This document shows positions 1 to 9,600 of a DNA stretch of 64,000 bases, piece after piece; positions within the stretch are counted from its first letter, which is position 1; each line of letters opens with the position of its first letter. This DNA is from CAXMRP01 sp964196155 (lineage in GTDB: Bacteria > Pseudomonadota > Alphaproteobacteria > Rhizobiales > Afifellaceae): the NCBI GenBank assembly GCA_964196155.1, contig CAXMRP010000069.1, positions 1 through 64,000 of the forward strand. Reading direction: 5' to 3'. The translations under genes were made by a program, and so were the position numbers. Under the pieces are notes generated by a model that was not told where the DNA came from, made no database searches, and saw only the letters and a list, made by a program, of their open reading frames with translations.

Positions 1-1369
1 TCTTAACCCGCATCGGATCGGCATCGCGCCGGTCAATTTTATTGATGGCGACAATGATCGGCACACCGGCTTCGCGGGCGTGATTGATCGCTTCCACGGT
101 CTGGGGCATGACGCCGTCATCAGCGGCAACAACCAGAATGACAATATCGGTTGCCTGTGCACCGCGGGCGCGCATGGCGGTAAAGGCGGCACGGCCCGGC
201 GTGTCGATGAAGGTGACCTTCTTGCCGTCAAGATCGACCTGATAAGCACCGATATGTTGTGTAATGCCGCCCGCTTCGCCGGACACGACATTGGCCTGGC
301 GAATGGCATCGAGAAGCGACGTCTTGCCGTGGTCGACATGACCCATAATGGTGACAACCGGCGGACGCGGCGTCAGTTCGCCGTCCTCGTCGGGCTGATC
401 GAACAATCCCTCCTCGACATCGGCGGCGGCCACGCGGCGAACGGCATGACCCATTTCCTCAGCTACAAGCTGGGCGGTGTCGGCATCCAGAATGTCGGTC
501 ATCTTGACCATATTGCCCTGCTTCATCAGCAGGCGGATAACGTCGACGGATCGCTCCGCCATGCGGTTGGCCAGGTCTTGAACTGAAATTGCCTCAGGAA
601 TAATCACGTCGCGAACAATCTTTTCGTTTGATGGTGAAAACTCGGCCTGCTGGCGCTTTTCCTTTTCGCGGCGCCGGCGCACTGCGGCTAAAGAACGCTC
701 ACGGGAGTTATCGTCCAGCGCATTGGTGACGGTCAGGCGGCCACGGCGGCGTTCGCCAGCGGTCCGCTTTGCCGGCTTGGGATCCGGGCGTTTCTGCCGG
801 ACAACCGCGCGAATGGTTTTCTTTTCTTCGTCGGCGCTATCGCCGGGCTTAGCCGGAACCGGTTCGCCCGCCAGCTGACGCATTTCTTCTTCGGCACGGC
901 CCGCGGCTTCCGCTTTGTTGCGCGCGTCTTCCGCTGCCTGTCGAGCTGCGGCATCGGCGCGCTCAAGCTCAAGGCGTGCATCTTCTTGGCTGCGCCGCTG
1001 GGCATCGGCCTCAGCCTGCACGCGCTCTTCGGTTTCGCGAACGTTTGCTTCGGCCAGCGCATGGGCGCGGGCATCCTGTTCGCCTGCCGTCAGGGTGCGC
1101 AAAACAGCGCTATCTGCGCTTCCTTTCGCAGCCGGCGGTGTTGCTGGCGTCGCGACCGGTACCGCCTTGACTACCGGTGCCGCATCGGCTGCCGGCGCGG
1201 CAGTCTCGTCACCTGGCGTCAATACGCGGCGGCGCTTTTTTTCCACGACGACAGATTTCGACCGGCCGCCGGAAAAACTCTGGCGCACCGTGCCGGTGTC
1301 ACGCTTCAGCGACAATGTTCGCCGCTGTTCCACGCGTATGGTTCCGTCGTCTTTACCCGTATCACTCAT
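1..1369 (-). CDS. infB: Translation initiation factor IF-2 (5' part only, cut by window edge)
   Basis: IF-2 is the GTPase that brings initiator fMet-tRNA to the 30S subunit and promotes subunit joining. About 456 residues are visible; the frame runs off the left edge before the later G-domain motifs and domains II-IV. The N-terminus is the charged, Ala/Glu/Arg-rich extension usual in this group, followed by an IF2_N-like segment and the G domain with P-loop GHVDHGKT. The G3 motif reads DTPGR instead of DTPGH, with arginine codon CGT at 191-193 (residue 393), which replaces the catalytic histidine. G4 reads NKID. The ATG at 1369 overlaps the ylxR stop by four bases (ATGA), so the two genes are translationally coupled in the rimP-nusA-ylxR-infB operon. 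Identity is certain; the G3 substitution needs confirming. Confidence 0.97.
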   Translation of the reverse strand, partial: MSDTGKDDGTIRVEQRRTLSLKRDTGTVRQSFSGGRSKSVVVEKKRRRVLTPGDETAAPAADAAPVVKAVPVATPATPPAAKGSADSAVLRTLTAGEQDARAHALAEANVRETEERVQAEADAQRRSQEDARLELERADAAARQAAEDARNKAEAAGRAEEEMRQLAGEPVPAKPGDSADEEKKTIRAVVRQKRPDPKPAKRTAGERRRGRLTVTNALDDNSRERSLAAVRRRREKEKRQQAEFSPSNEKIVRDVIIPEAISVQDLANRMAERSVDVIRLLMKQGNMVKMTDILDADTAQLVAEEMGHAVRRVAAADVEEGLFDQPDEDGELTPRPPVVTIMGHVDHGKTSLLDAIRQANVVSGEAGGITQHIGAYQVDLDGKKVTFIDTPGRAAFTAMRARGAQATDIVILVVAADDGVMPQTVEAINHAREAGVPIIVAINKIDRRDADPMRVK

Positions 1370-2127
1370 GCAATCGTCCTGGCATCCGTACTGGTCTTCG
1401 TTCTGACATTATGACCGGCTTGGATCGCACCATCATCCATAGCGCGCCCGCCCTGCCGGTTTTCTTCTTCGGTCAACGGTTGTCCGGCGTCTTCCGGCAA
1501 CTCGTTTTCCGTCTCCAGCCACCCTTCATAACGCAGCAATTTTTGGGCTGCGTTCCGGAAGCTTTTGCCGGCTGAACCCTGTAGCACGGCAGCATGTATC
1601 ACATTAGAGGCGCCCAATGCCAAATCCAATTCGGGTCCGGCAATTTTGTCGATATGGGCCACCGGCTTACCGTCGCCGGCCGTTCTTGTCCTGACCGCCA
1701 TAATTTTACGCCGGCCGTCGGATGCGCCATCTGACGCGGTGAGCAAAACCAGCACCTTGCCGCCCGCCAGTGCGCTGGCTGTCTTGGTGAAACCGGTCAC
1801 AACATCGCCAGCCTTGCGCGCCAATCCCAGCCGGCCAAGCGCCGCTTTTCTCAGTAATCGGGCCACATCATCCGGCAATTGATCGCCGGTTACCGCATTT
1901 GTTTTCAGCGCGCGTGACAGAAGCTTGCGCGCAATTGCGTCGGAAAGATCCGCGCGGGTAGCGCGAACCCAGGCGCCGCGTCCGGGCAAATTTGACTTCA
2001 AATCCGGTACCACGACGTCATCAGGCGACACAACAAAGCGCACGAGCGCTGATTCCGGCAAGACCGTCCGGGTCGCCAGGCACATGCGGGTTCGCCCCTT
2101 TTTCTCGTCGGTGCGCTGCTGCGTCAA
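1366..2127 (-). CDS. YlxR (DUF448) - L7Ae-like RNA-binding fusion protein
   Basis: This 253-residue RNA-binding protein lies between nusA and infB, the usual site of ylxR. The N-terminal ~85 residues match the YlxR/DUF448 fold, with RMCLATR and GRGAWVR segments. The next ~100 residues, beginning near LGLARKAGDVVTG, look like the L7Ae/YlxQ (kink-turn binding) fold. The two are separate genes in Bacillus and fused in many alphaproteobacteria. The C-terminal ~60 residues are polar and look unstructured. The gene overlaps nusA upstream and infB downstream by four bases each. Family knowledge suggests a role in ribosome or RNase P function, but the exact role is not established. Start ATG at 2127. 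Confidence 0.9.
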   Translation of the reverse strand: MTQQRTDEKKGRTRMCLATRTVLPESALVRFVVSPDDVVVPDLKSNLPGRGAWVRATRADLSDAIARKLLSRALKTNAVTGDQLPDDVARLLRKAALGRLGLARKAGDVVTGFTKTASALAGGKVLVLLTASDGASDGRRKIMAVRTRTAGDGKPVAHIDKIAGPELDLALGASNVIHAAVLQGSAGKSFRNAAQKLLRYEGWLETENELPEDAGQPLTEEENRQGGRAMDDGAIQAGHNVRTKTSTDARTIA

Positions 2128-3779
2128 ACGGTAACAGCCTCCCCGGAACTGGTTGCAGGCCCGGCGGGTGCATTTTCGCCCTCGCCGCCCTCTGCCGCGC
2201 CGACTTCATCCTCTACTGCTTCCGCAAGATCAGCCTCGGTGACGATACCGGCTTGCAAGCGCGCCGCCATGATCATGTTTTCGACTTCCTCGCGGGTGAT
2301 TTCAAAGCCGGTCAGGACACCATCAAAGCGAACGACTTCGCCATCCTTGCGCTCGGTCCAGCCGGTGAGATCGTCGGTTGCAGAGTAGGCCAGATCCTCG
2401 ACGCTGCGGATTTCGTCCTTGCCGAATGCAACCAGCATGGCGGTGGTGACGCCAGGCACGGTTTTCAATTCGTCCGCAACACCAAGCTTCTTGCGTTCTT
2501 CATCCTGGGCCGCCTCCTGGGCGTCCAGATGCTCGCGGGCCCGGGTTTGCAGCTCTTGCGCCGTTTCCTCGTCAAATCCCTCGATGGAAGACATTTCTGC
2601 GGATTCGACAAACGCAACATCTTCAACGGAGGCAAAGCCTTCCGAGGCCAGAAGCTGGGCGACCATTTCGTCGACATCGAGCGCCTCGGTGAACAGATCA
2701 GTGCGATCGGCAAATTCTTTCTGGCGGCGCTCGGATTCTTCATCCTCGGTCAGGATATCAATGTCCCAGCCGGTCAATTGCGAGGCGAGCCGGACATTTT
2801 GCCCGCGCCGGCCGATGGCGAGCGACAATTGATCGTCCGGGACGACAACCTCGATACGCTCGGCGTCCTCATCCAGAACAACCTTAGTGACTTCGGCCGG
2901 TTGCAGGGCGTTGACGATAAATGTCGCCGCATCGGGCGACCAGGGAATGATATCGATACGCTCGCCCTGCAGTTCGCCGACAACGGCCTGCACGCGGCTG
3001 CCGCGCATACCGACACAGGCACCGACCGGATCGATGGCGCTGTCGTTGGACAGGACGGCGATCTTGGCGCGGGAGCCAGGGTCGCGGGCCACGGAACGCA
3101 ATTCGATGATACCGTCATAGATCTCCGGCACTTCCATGGTGAACAGCTTCGCCATGAATTGCGGATGGGTGCGGGACAGGAAAATCTGCGGTCCGCGTTG
3201 TTCGCGGCGCACATCATAGATGTAGGCGCGCACCCGGTCGCCATAATGGAAATTTTCGCGCGGGATTAATTCATCTCGGCGGATAATCGCCTCGCCGCGC
3301 CCGAGGTCGACGACGACATTGCCATATTCGACCCGCTTGACCGAACCGTTGATGATCTCGCCGATCCGGTCCTTGTAATCTTCAAACTGGCGATCGCGCT
3401 CGGCGTCCCGCACCTTTTGCATGATCACCTGCTTGGCCGATTGAGCGGCAACCCGGCCAAATTCCAGCGGCGGCAAAGGTTCGGATAAAAAATCACCGGT
3501 CTTGGCCGCGGGATTGCGCTCGCGCGCTTCATCCAGCGAAATCTGGGTGGCGAAATCTTCCGGCTCATCGACCACTTCCATCAGCCGCTGAAGGTGAATT
3601 TCGCCGGATTTCGGATCAATGTCGGCACGGATATCCGTCTCGGCGCCGTAGCGGGACCGGGCGGCTTTTTGAATGGCGTCTTCCATTGCGGCGATGACAA
3701 TTTCCTTGTCGATCGATTTTTCACGCGCAACCGCGTCCGCAATCTGGATCAGTTCAAGTTTGTTGGCGCTGACGGCCAT
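2124..3779 (-). CDS. nusA: Transcription termination/antitermination factor NusA
   Basis: NusA binds RNA polymerase and nascent RNA and controls pausing, termination and rRNA antitermination. The 551-residue product has the N-terminal polymerase-binding domain (about 1-125), an S1 domain (about 140-205, GEIINGSVKRVEYG), two KH domains (about 230-345, with GACVGMRG and IGRRGQNV) and C-terminal helix-hairpin-helix acidic repeats (about 350-510). It ends in a roughly 35-residue Gly/Ala/Glu tail. It follows rimP by 146 bases and shares an ATGA overlap with ylxR. The ATG at 3779 gives the standard MAVSANKLEL start. Identity is secure. Confidence 0.98.
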   Translation of the reverse strand: MAVSANKLELIQIADAVAREKSIDKEIVIAAMEDAIQKAARSRYGAETDIRADIDPKSGEIHLQRLMEVVDEPEDFATQISLDEARERNPAAKTGDFLSEPLPPLEFGRVAAQSAKQVIMQKVRDAERDRQFEDYKDRIGEIINGSVKRVEYGNVVVDLGRGEAIIRRDELIPRENFHYGDRVRAYIYDVRREQRGPQIFLSRTHPQFMAKLFTMEVPEIYDGIIELRSVARDPGSRAKIAVLSNDSAIDPVGACVGMRGSRVQAVVGELQGERIDIIPWSPDAATFIVNALQPAEVTKVVLDEDAERIEVVVPDDQLSLAIGRRGQNVRLASQLTGWDIDILTEDEESERRQKEFADRTDLFTEALDVDEMVAQLLASEGFASVEDVAFVESAEMSSIEGFDEETAQELQTRAREHLDAQEAAQDEERKKLGVADELKTVPGVTTAMLVAFGKDEIRSVEDLAYSATDDLTGWTERKDGEVVRFDGVLTGFEITREEVENMIMAARLQAGIVTEADLAEAVEDEVGAAEGGEGENAPAGPATSSGEAVTV

Positions 3780-3925
3780 GGCTGGTGCTCCATTCCCTAC
3801 GACACGTTTTGATTTCTGGCCCTATTTGGCCGGTCGACCCGAATAAAACGCTGTTCGGGCCAATTATCCCTGTGATCTTCCTTCAAATCCGGCACTGCCG
3901 GGCATGTAGTTCCGGCAACCGGCGA

Positions 3926-4570
3926 TTAACCGGCCGCCGGTATGTCCTGATCTGGCGCCGCAGCGGTTACAGCGGCAATCAACGCGTCGGTCAAGACCAG
4001 TTTGGCCTCATCAATTTCTGCAACTGGAAGCCAGAATTCCGGCTCGTCGACAACATTCCCGGCATCCGTAATAGCGTCGATATTAATATCGGCCGACGCC
4101 TTCTTATTTCGCCTGGCGCCCTTTTTTGTCGCCTTTTCCGATGGCTCGGTAGCGATAAGCCGGATGCCGACAGTGTCGTCGCGAACGCCTATCAGAACAC
4201 CGCGATACCGGCGGCGGCCATCGCGGGGCACGGCCAGTTCAATTTTCGCAACATGGCCAGACCATTCCTCGAAATCGCCAAGGCGCGTCAGTGGCCGGTC
4301 GATACCGGGCGACGACACTTCGAGATTATAGGCCCGGTCAATAACATCGGCGACATCAAGTGCCGGCGACAGGTCGCGGGAGAGCTGCTCGCAATCTTTC
4401 ACGCCCATGGTGTGATCAGCGTGCTCGGCCATGATCTGTACGGTCATTCCACCAAGGCCGGAGGTGCGCACGCGCACAAGCTCAAGCCCAAGGCCTGCGG
4501 CAACCGGTTCGGCGATTGCCGCAATGCGGGCTTCCAGTCCATTTTCGCGCGTCACGCGGCGCTCACCCAT
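3926..4570 (-). CDS. rimP: Ribosome maturation factor RimP
   Basis: RimP assists 30S subunit assembly. The 214-residue protein has the expected alpha/beta N-terminal domain (LGLELVRVRTSGLGGMTVQI, SRDLSPALD) with the family signature LEVSSPGIDRPL, then an SH3-like C-terminal domain (GVLIGVRDDTVGI). Between these is a basic insertion, KKGARRNKKAS, and the protein ends in an Ala-rich tail. It is the first gene of the rimP-nusA-ylxR-infB operon, with a terminator closing the previous operon just upstream, so its promoter should lie within about 4571-4650. Start ATG at 4570. Confidence 0.96.
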   Translation of the reverse strand: MGERRVTRENGLEARIAAIAEPVAAGLGLELVRVRTSGLGGMTVQIMAEHADHTMGVKDCEQLSRDLSPALDVADVIDRAYNLEVSSPGIDRPLTRLGDFEEWSGHVAKIELAVPRDGRRRYRGVLIGVRDDTVGIRLIATEPSEKATKKGARRNKKASADINIDAITDAGNVVDEPEFWLPVAEIDEAKLVLTDALIAAVTAAAPDQDIPAAG

Positions 4571-4651
4571 GCGGTGTTGTTCGCTCTTCTGGCTTATGGT
4601 TGGCGCGAGGTGGCGCCAGCCCGGTTAAAAACCAAATCCGATCTCAAAAAC

Positions 4652-4682
4652 AAAAAAAGAGCGGGACCGGCCGGACCCACTC
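4652..4682 (-). terminator. Rho-independent terminator closing the sppA-ihfB-lapA operon
   Basis: On the minus strand, bases 4682 to 4659 form a GC-rich hairpin: arms GAGTGGGTCC and GGTCCCGCTC, one G-T wobble, one T-T mismatch, loop GGCC. It is followed at once by seven T (4658-4652). It lies downstream of the lapA-like gene and upstream of rimP, so it separates the two operons. Confidence 0.8.
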
Positions 4683-4773
4683 TCGATCAAGTCTTCGAGA
4701 TGTTGTGCAACATGTACTCTTGTCTGGCGGCAATATCAAGACCGGGGCCGGCTGAATTCGCTTCGCGGCGGGA

Positions 4774-5127
4774 CTATCGCATATCTGGCCCGGGCAGCAA
4801 TGTTGCCGATGGTGACCGGGGCACATCGCCCGCCTGTTCGGCGCGGGCTTGCCATTTTGCCGCTTCACCGGACTGGACTCGGGCCTTGCGGCGATATTTC
4901 CGCTGGCCGTTCCAGGCAGTGAATGCACCGCACAGTGCGCCGATGACAAAAGCAGCCATGACAATTTGATAAAGCGGCAATTCGATTTGCGATGCAGAAT
5001 CGGCAGAATCTAGCGGATTGAACCGGAATTGGACAACATGATCGTTGGCAACGGCAAAGAGCGCCGCCAATAACAGCACTGGCAGCAACACTGCCCATTT
5101 GATCAACACCGTGAACTGCGACAGCAT
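4774..5127 (-). CDS. LapA-domain (DUF1049) inner-membrane protein
   Basis: A 117-residue membrane protein with two hydrophobic segments (about residues 8-28 and 52-70) separated by a short extracytoplasmic loop containing NDHVVQFRFNPL, followed by a cytoplasmic basic and coiled tail (GQRKYRRKARV...). This arrangement matches the LapA/DUF1049 family, which in enterobacteria works with LapB to control LPS synthesis. No lapB is seen here, so the LPS role is only family-based. It starts one base after the ihfB stop, so the two are cotranscribed, and a strong terminator lies downstream. Confidence 0.85.
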   Translation of the reverse strand: MLSQFTVLIKWAVLLPVLLLAALFAVANDHVVQFRFNPLDSADSASQIELPLYQIVMAAFVIGALCGAFTAWNGQRKYRRKARVQSGEAAKWQARAEQAGDVPRSPSATLLPGPDMR

Positions 5128-5128
5128 A

Positions 5129-5416
5129 TCAGGGGTTTCCGCTGTTCATGCGTTCGCGCATTTCCTTACCGGTCTTGAAAAACGGCACGAATTTTTCATC
5201 TACCTCGACCTTTTCGCCGGTGCGTGGATTGCGGCCAATGCGGGCCGGGCGATTTTTGACGGAAAACGCCCCAAATCCGCGCAATTCAACCCGGTCACCA
5301 CGTGACAGGGCGGTGACGATTTCTTCCAGAACCGCATTGACGATGTGCTCGACATCGCGCTGGTAAAGATGCGGATTGCGTTCTGCGATATTCTGGACCA
5401 ATTCGGATTTGATCAT
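5129..5416 (-). CDS. ihfB: Integration host factor subunit beta
   Basis: A 95-residue DNA-bending protein of the HU/IHF family, the beta subunit of the IHF heterodimer. The sequence shows the dimerising helices (MIKSELVQNIAERNPHLYQ), the GDRVELRGFGAF core and the beta-arm RNPRTGEKVEV with its intercalating proline. The MIKSEL start and length are typical of IhfB rather than HU or IhfA. It lies between sppA (61 bases upstream) and the lapA-like gene, an arrangement seen in many proteobacteria. Confidence 0.96.
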   Translation of the reverse strand: MIKSELVQNIAERNPHLYQRDVEHIVNAVLEEIVTALSRGDRVELRGFGAFSVKNRPARIGRNPRTGEKVEVDEKFVPFFKTGKEMRERMNSGNP

Positions 5417-5477
5417 ACTGGACCCCCTCGGCCGCGTTTGTCGTCTGTCCTGTATTTCCAGATTATTTGGCTGCTAA

Positions 5478-6449
5478 TCATTTTTCAGCGCCCGTACCTG
5501 AGGGAACGTGCCAAACCAGCAATAGGCCGTCAACCAACAGATGACCCTGCATCATCCGTTCGACCGCTGGCACCAGCGCCGCATCGACACCAAACAGGCG
5601 GGCTACAATGGCCGTTGCCCGAACCACCGGGATGCCAAACGGTGTCTCGGTCTGATCCCAGTTAACCGCCGGCAGGTCCTTGGAAATATCCTTTTCCGCG
5701 GCCAGCCAGTCGCGGGCATCGGACAGGCCGCCAAGGGCATCGATCAGCCCCGTTTGCAGCGCCTGGCGGCCGGTATATATGCGGCCATCTGAGAGGCGGC
5801 GGGCTTCGCTGTCGGTCAGCTTGCGGCGGTCGGCGACAAGGCCGACGAACCAGTCGAACGTGTCATCGACTATGGCCTGCATAACGGCGACAGCCGCAGG
5901 GTCCGGCGTTGAAAACATATCCGGCGCGGCCTTCAAAGGCGCGCTTTTAATGGAATGATATTGTACGCCGATTTTGCCCAAAAGCTCCTCGACATTGGGA
6001 AACTGCAAAATCACGCCAATGGAACCGGTCAGCGCGCTTTCGCGGGCGATGATACGATCGGCGGCAATGGCCGTCATATAGGCACCGGATGCGCCGAGCC
6101 CTTCGATGACCGCGACAACCGGCTTTTTGGCGGCGGCCTTGCGGACCACCTGGTACAGCGCTTCGCCGCCGGAAGCCGCGCCGCCAGGTGAATTGATTTT
6201 CAGGATTATCGCCTTGACCGCGTCGGCCTTGGCAGCGGCGGCGATGTTTTCAACGGCATCGGGGTTGGTGTCGATAAATCCGGATACGGCGATTTCGGCG
6301 ACCTGGGCGCGCCGTACCGATCCGTCAATACCGCCGGCGGCGATAACCAGTGCAACAATAGCGATAGCGGCCAGGGCGAAGGCGGAAACCCGCCAGAAAC
6401 TGGCTCGCCGGCGCAGCCGCCGCCGGTCAAGGATTACTTCCGGGTCCAT
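5478..6449 (-). CDS. sppA: Signal peptide peptidase SppA, short (67K-independent) form
   Basis: A membrane-anchored serine protease thought to degrade cleaved signal peptides. With ATG at 6449 it has 323 residues. That start is preferred because GGAGG lies five bases upstream; an in-frame start at 6473 lacks this. A basic N-terminus and one membrane segment (about 18-40) are followed by the S49 peptidase domain. The nucleophile is Ser121 in GLGASGAYM and the general-base lysine is Lys173 in SAPLKAAP. The single-domain length matches Bacillus- and archaea-type SppA, not the doubled E. coli form. It heads the sppA-ihfB-lapA operon and is divergent from mutS across 192 bases. Confidence 0.94.
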   Translation of the reverse strand: MDPEVILDRRRLRRRASFWRVSAFALAAIAIVALVIAAGGIDGSVRRAQVAEIAVSGFIDTNPDAVENIAAAAKADAVKAIILKINSPGGAASGGEALYQVVRKAAAKKPVVAVIEGLGASGAYMTAIAADRIIARESALTGSIGVILQFPNVEELLGKIGVQYHSIKSAPLKAAPDMFSTPDPAAVAVMQAIVDDTFDWFVGLVADRRKLTDSEARRLSDGRIYTGRQALQTGLIDALGGLSDARDWLAAEKDISKDLPAVNWDQTETPFGIPVVRATAIVARLFGVDAALVPAVERMMQGHLLVDGLLLVWHVPSGTGAEK

Positions 6450-6641
6450 ACCGACCTCCCACATCCGCCACATGCCGACCTGAAGTAGCGCTCCGGCCCG
6501 GTTGCCGCAAGTGCGTGTTTATGTCCAGTTCGATGACAAGCGGCCGCCTCCGCAAGTCTGCCGCATCACACCGGGGATATCCACGCGCCAAGCGGCGATG
6601 GATTGTGGCGATTGTGACCCGCTTTCTGCTACCACTGACCG

Positions 6642-9506
6642 ATGAACCCGCGCAGCGCCACCGCGTCATCAAATAAATCCGGTAAAAATGCCGGGACAGA
6701 TACTGTTCCCGAGCCGAAACCAGCGGCCCCAACCCCGATGATGGCGCAGTATATCGAGATCAAGGCGGCCAATCCCGACAGCTTGCTGTTTTACCGGATG
6801 GGTGATTTTTACGAGCTGTTCTTTGACGATGCGGCCACTGCATCGCGGGCGCTTGGCATCACATTGACCAAACGCGGCAAACATCTGGGCGCCGATATCC
6901 CCATGTGCGGCGTGCCGGTTCATGCCGCCGACGATTATCTGCAAAGACTGATTGCCGCCGGTTTTCGCGTCGCTGTTTGTGAGCAGACAGAAAATCCGGC
7001 TGCCGCTCGCAAACGAGGCGCCAAGGCCGTGGTGCGCCGGGAGGTGACGCGGCTGGTGACCCCCGGCACGATCACCGAAGACAGCTTGCTCGACGAGGGG
7101 CGGAATAGTTTTCTTGCCGCTTATTGCGCCATTGGCAACCGGGCGAGCGATAGCAGGACTGGCGGGCAAGGCCCCGGTACCTATCGCGAAGCTATTGCCT
7201 GGATCGACATTTCTACTGGCGAATTCCGGACCGGGCCAGTACCGACTGGCGGGTTGGGAACTGTTCTGGCGCAAATCGACCCGCGCGAAATTCTGGTGCC
7301 GGAGCGGCTGTGGGCCGATGCGGCGGTGCGCGGCGCGATTACCGACTGTAACGGGTCGGAGACGCTGCTTGCCGGGTCGTTTTTTGACTCGGTGACCGCA
7401 TCAGACCGGCTGTGCAGCCAATTCGATGTCGCAACAATGGACAGTTTCGGCGCATTCAGCCGGGCGGAACTGGCGGCGGCGGCGGCGGTTGTCTCTTATG
7501 TCGAGAAAACACAGATTGCCGCCCGTCCGCCAATATCGCCGCCAAAACGCGATCAAGCCAATCAGGTTCTGACCATCGACCCGGCGACGCGGGGCAATCT
7601 TGAACTGTTCCAGACCCTTTCCGGTTCGCGCGCCGGCAGTCTTGTTGCTACCATCGACAAAACAGTCACTTCGGCGGGCCGGCGCCTGCTTGCCCGGCAG
7701 ATTGCCGCGCCCTTGTGTGATCCGGCGCCGGTCAATGCCCGGCTTGATGCCGTTTCCCATTTTCATGACAATACACCCCAGCGCGAAAAAGTGCGCAGCA
7801 GCCTGAAATCAGCACCGGACATAATGCGGGCGATGAGCCGACTGGCGCTCGGGCGCGGCGGCCCACGCGATCTGGGTGCGGTGCGGGATGGGCTCGCCGC
7901 CGGCCGTGAGCTTGCTCGCCAGTTTTGCGAGCAGCCGGCCAACGGCACGGCCCGGCTCCCCGAACTGCTGGGCGAGGCTGTCGCAGCCCTGCAAAGCTTA
8001 CCCGGTCCGCTGGAAGAACGGCTGACTGCTGCCCTGTCCGACACGCTGCCGGTAATGCGCAACGATGGTGGCTTTGTGCAGCGCCGCTATCGCAATGATC
8101 TGGATGAGGCCTGTGATCTGCGCGATGAAAGCCGCAAAGTGGTGGCAAGTCTGCAGGCCGCCTATGCGCAAAAGACCGGTATCAAGTCGCTGAAGATCCG
8201 GCACAACAATGTGCTGGGCTATTTTGTCGACGTCACCGCGATCCACGCCGAAACCTTGCGCGCAGGCGATGATGAGAATTTTTTCATTCACCGCCAGACC
8301 CTGGCCAACGCGGTGCGATTCAACACGACGGAACTGGCCGAACTGGAACAGAAAATTGCCGGCGCCGCCGACCGGGCGCTACGCTTTGAGTTGGCGGTCT
8401 TTGACGAATTGTGCGCCGATGTTGCCGCTGCGACCGCCGAAATCCGCGCCGGAGCCGAGGCGCTCGCCATTCTGGACGTGGCCGCCTCCCATGCCGAAAT
8501 GGCGGCGCAAAACGCCTATGTGCGGCCAATAGTCGATGGTTCGATGGCGCTGGATATCGCCGCCGGGCGGCATCCGGTTGTGGAAGCGGCGCTGAAACAA
8601 ACCGCGCAGGCGTTTGTGGCCAATGATTGCGCGCTGGGTCCGGGCGGACGGCCGAGTGCCGGCGAAAATGAGGACCAACCCGGTACTGATGCGGCGGTGT
8701 CGGCAAAGAAACCATCACGCGACCAAATTGGCCGCATCTGGCTGATCACCGGACCGAACATGGCTGGCAAGTCGACATTCCTGCGGCAGGCGGCGCTGAT
8801 TGTGGTGCTGGCCCAAAGCGGATCCTTTGTACCGGCGGCTTCGGCTCATATCGGCATTGTCGATGCCTTGTGCTCGCGTGTCGGTGCCGCCGATGATCTG
8901 GCGCGGGGCCGATCGACCTTCATGGTTGAGATGGTGGAGACCGCGGCGATCCTCAACCAGGCCAGCGAACGGGCACTGGTGATACTTGACGAGATCGGGC
9001 GTGGTACGGCGACATTCGACGGCCTTTCGATTGCGTGGGCGACAATCGAACACCTGCACGACGTCAATCGCTGCCGGGCGCTGTTTGCCACGCACTATCA
9101 TGAACTTACCGCACTTGCTGCCCGGCTCGATCGGCTAGATCTGGCGACTGTACAGGTCAAGGAGTGGGATGGAGACGTGGTATTCCTGCACCGGGTCGTG
9201 GCCGGCGCCGCCGATCGTTCCTATGGTATTCAAGTGGCGCGGCTGGCTGGACTGCCTGATGCGGTGATTGCGCGGGCGCGCGGCGTACTGGAAAAGCTAG
9301 AGGACGGCGACCGCCATCGGGGTCCGCGGGATATCGCCAAAGACCTGCCGTTGTTTTCCGCCACAGTGCATTACAAAATACCCGACTTGCCATCGGTCGA
9401 TCCGGCCCTTGAAGCGCTCGATGAGCTTGATCCCGACGCGCTGTCGCCACGGCAAGCGCTGGATGCGCTCTACACGCTGAAAACCGCCCGGAAGCAGAAA
9501 TCATGA
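6642..9506 (+). CDS. mutS: DNA mismatch repair protein MutS
   Basis: MutS recognises mismatches and small loops and recruits MutL. The 954-residue protein is longer than E. coli MutS by about 100 residues, because of an N-terminal extension of ~30 residues and internal insertions. It has the mismatch-contacting motif GDFYELFFDDA, connector, lever and clamp domains, and the C-terminal ABC-type ATPase with Walker A TGPNMAGKST (about residues 703-712), Walker B VILDEIGRGT and the helix-turn-helix dimerisation region. A short low-complexity insert (about residues 672-695) precedes Walker A. A later ATG at 6738 (MMAQYIEIK) would trim the extension. It stands alone upstream of glnD. Confidence 0.97.
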   Translation: MNPRSATASSNKSGKNAGTDTVPEPKPAAPTPMMAQYIEIKAANPDSLLFYRMGDFYELFFDDAATASRALGITLTKRGKHLGADIPMCGVPVHAADDYLQRLIAAGFRVAVCEQTENPAAARKRGAKAVVRREVTRLVTPGTITEDSLLDEGRNSFLAAYCAIGNRASDSRTGGQGPGTYREAIAWIDISTGEFRTGPVPTGGLGTVLAQIDPREILVPERLWADAAVRGAITDCNGSETLLAGSFFDSVTASDRLCSQFDVATMDSFGAFSRAELAAAAAVVSYVEKTQIAARPPISPPKRDQANQVLTIDPATRGNLELFQTLSGSRAGSLVATIDKTVTSAGRRLLARQIAAPLCDPAPVNARLDAVSHFHDNTPQREKVRSSLKSAPDIMRAMSRLALGRGGPRDLGAVRDGLAAGRELARQFCEQPANGTARLPELLGEAVAALQSLPGPLEERLTAALSDTLPVMRNDGGFVQRRYRNDLDEACDLRDESRKVVASLQAAYAQKTGIKSLKIRHNNVLGYFVDVTAIHAETLRAGDDENFFIHRQTLANAVRFNTTELAELEQKIAGAADRALRFELAVFDELCADVAAATAEIRAGAEALAILDVAASHAEMAAQNAYVRPIVDGSMALDIAAGRHPVVEAALKQTAQAFVANDCALGPGGRPSAGENEDQPGTDAAVSAKKPSRDQIGRIWLITGPNMAGKSTFLRQAALIVVLAQSGSFVPAASAHIGIVDALCSRVGAADDLARGRSTFMVEMVETAAILNQASERALVILDEIGRGTATFDGLSIAWATIEHLHDVNRCRALFATHYHELTALAARLDRLDLATVQVKEWDGDVVFLHRVVAGAADRSYGIQVARLAGLPDAVIARARGVLEKLEDGDRHRGPRDIAKDLPLFSATVHYKIPDLPSVDPALEALDELDPDALSPRQALDALYTLKTARKQKS

Positions 9507-9600
9507 GCGGTGTTGGGGCCAATTGTGTTCGCGACTGGACCCGGTTAGGCAAGCACACCGCCGGTGATGGCGGGCCAAACCCAAGACCGGATTTTGCCGC

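Noticed and set aside
1992..3269. A 425-codon open frame antisense to nusA
   Set aside because: It has no recognisable domains and lies wholly within a certain gene; high GC commonly leaves open frames on the opposite strand.
3785..4969. A 394-codon plus-strand frame across rimP and the lapA region
   Set aside because: It crosses a clear gene and the terminator at 4652-4682 and has no protein-family features.
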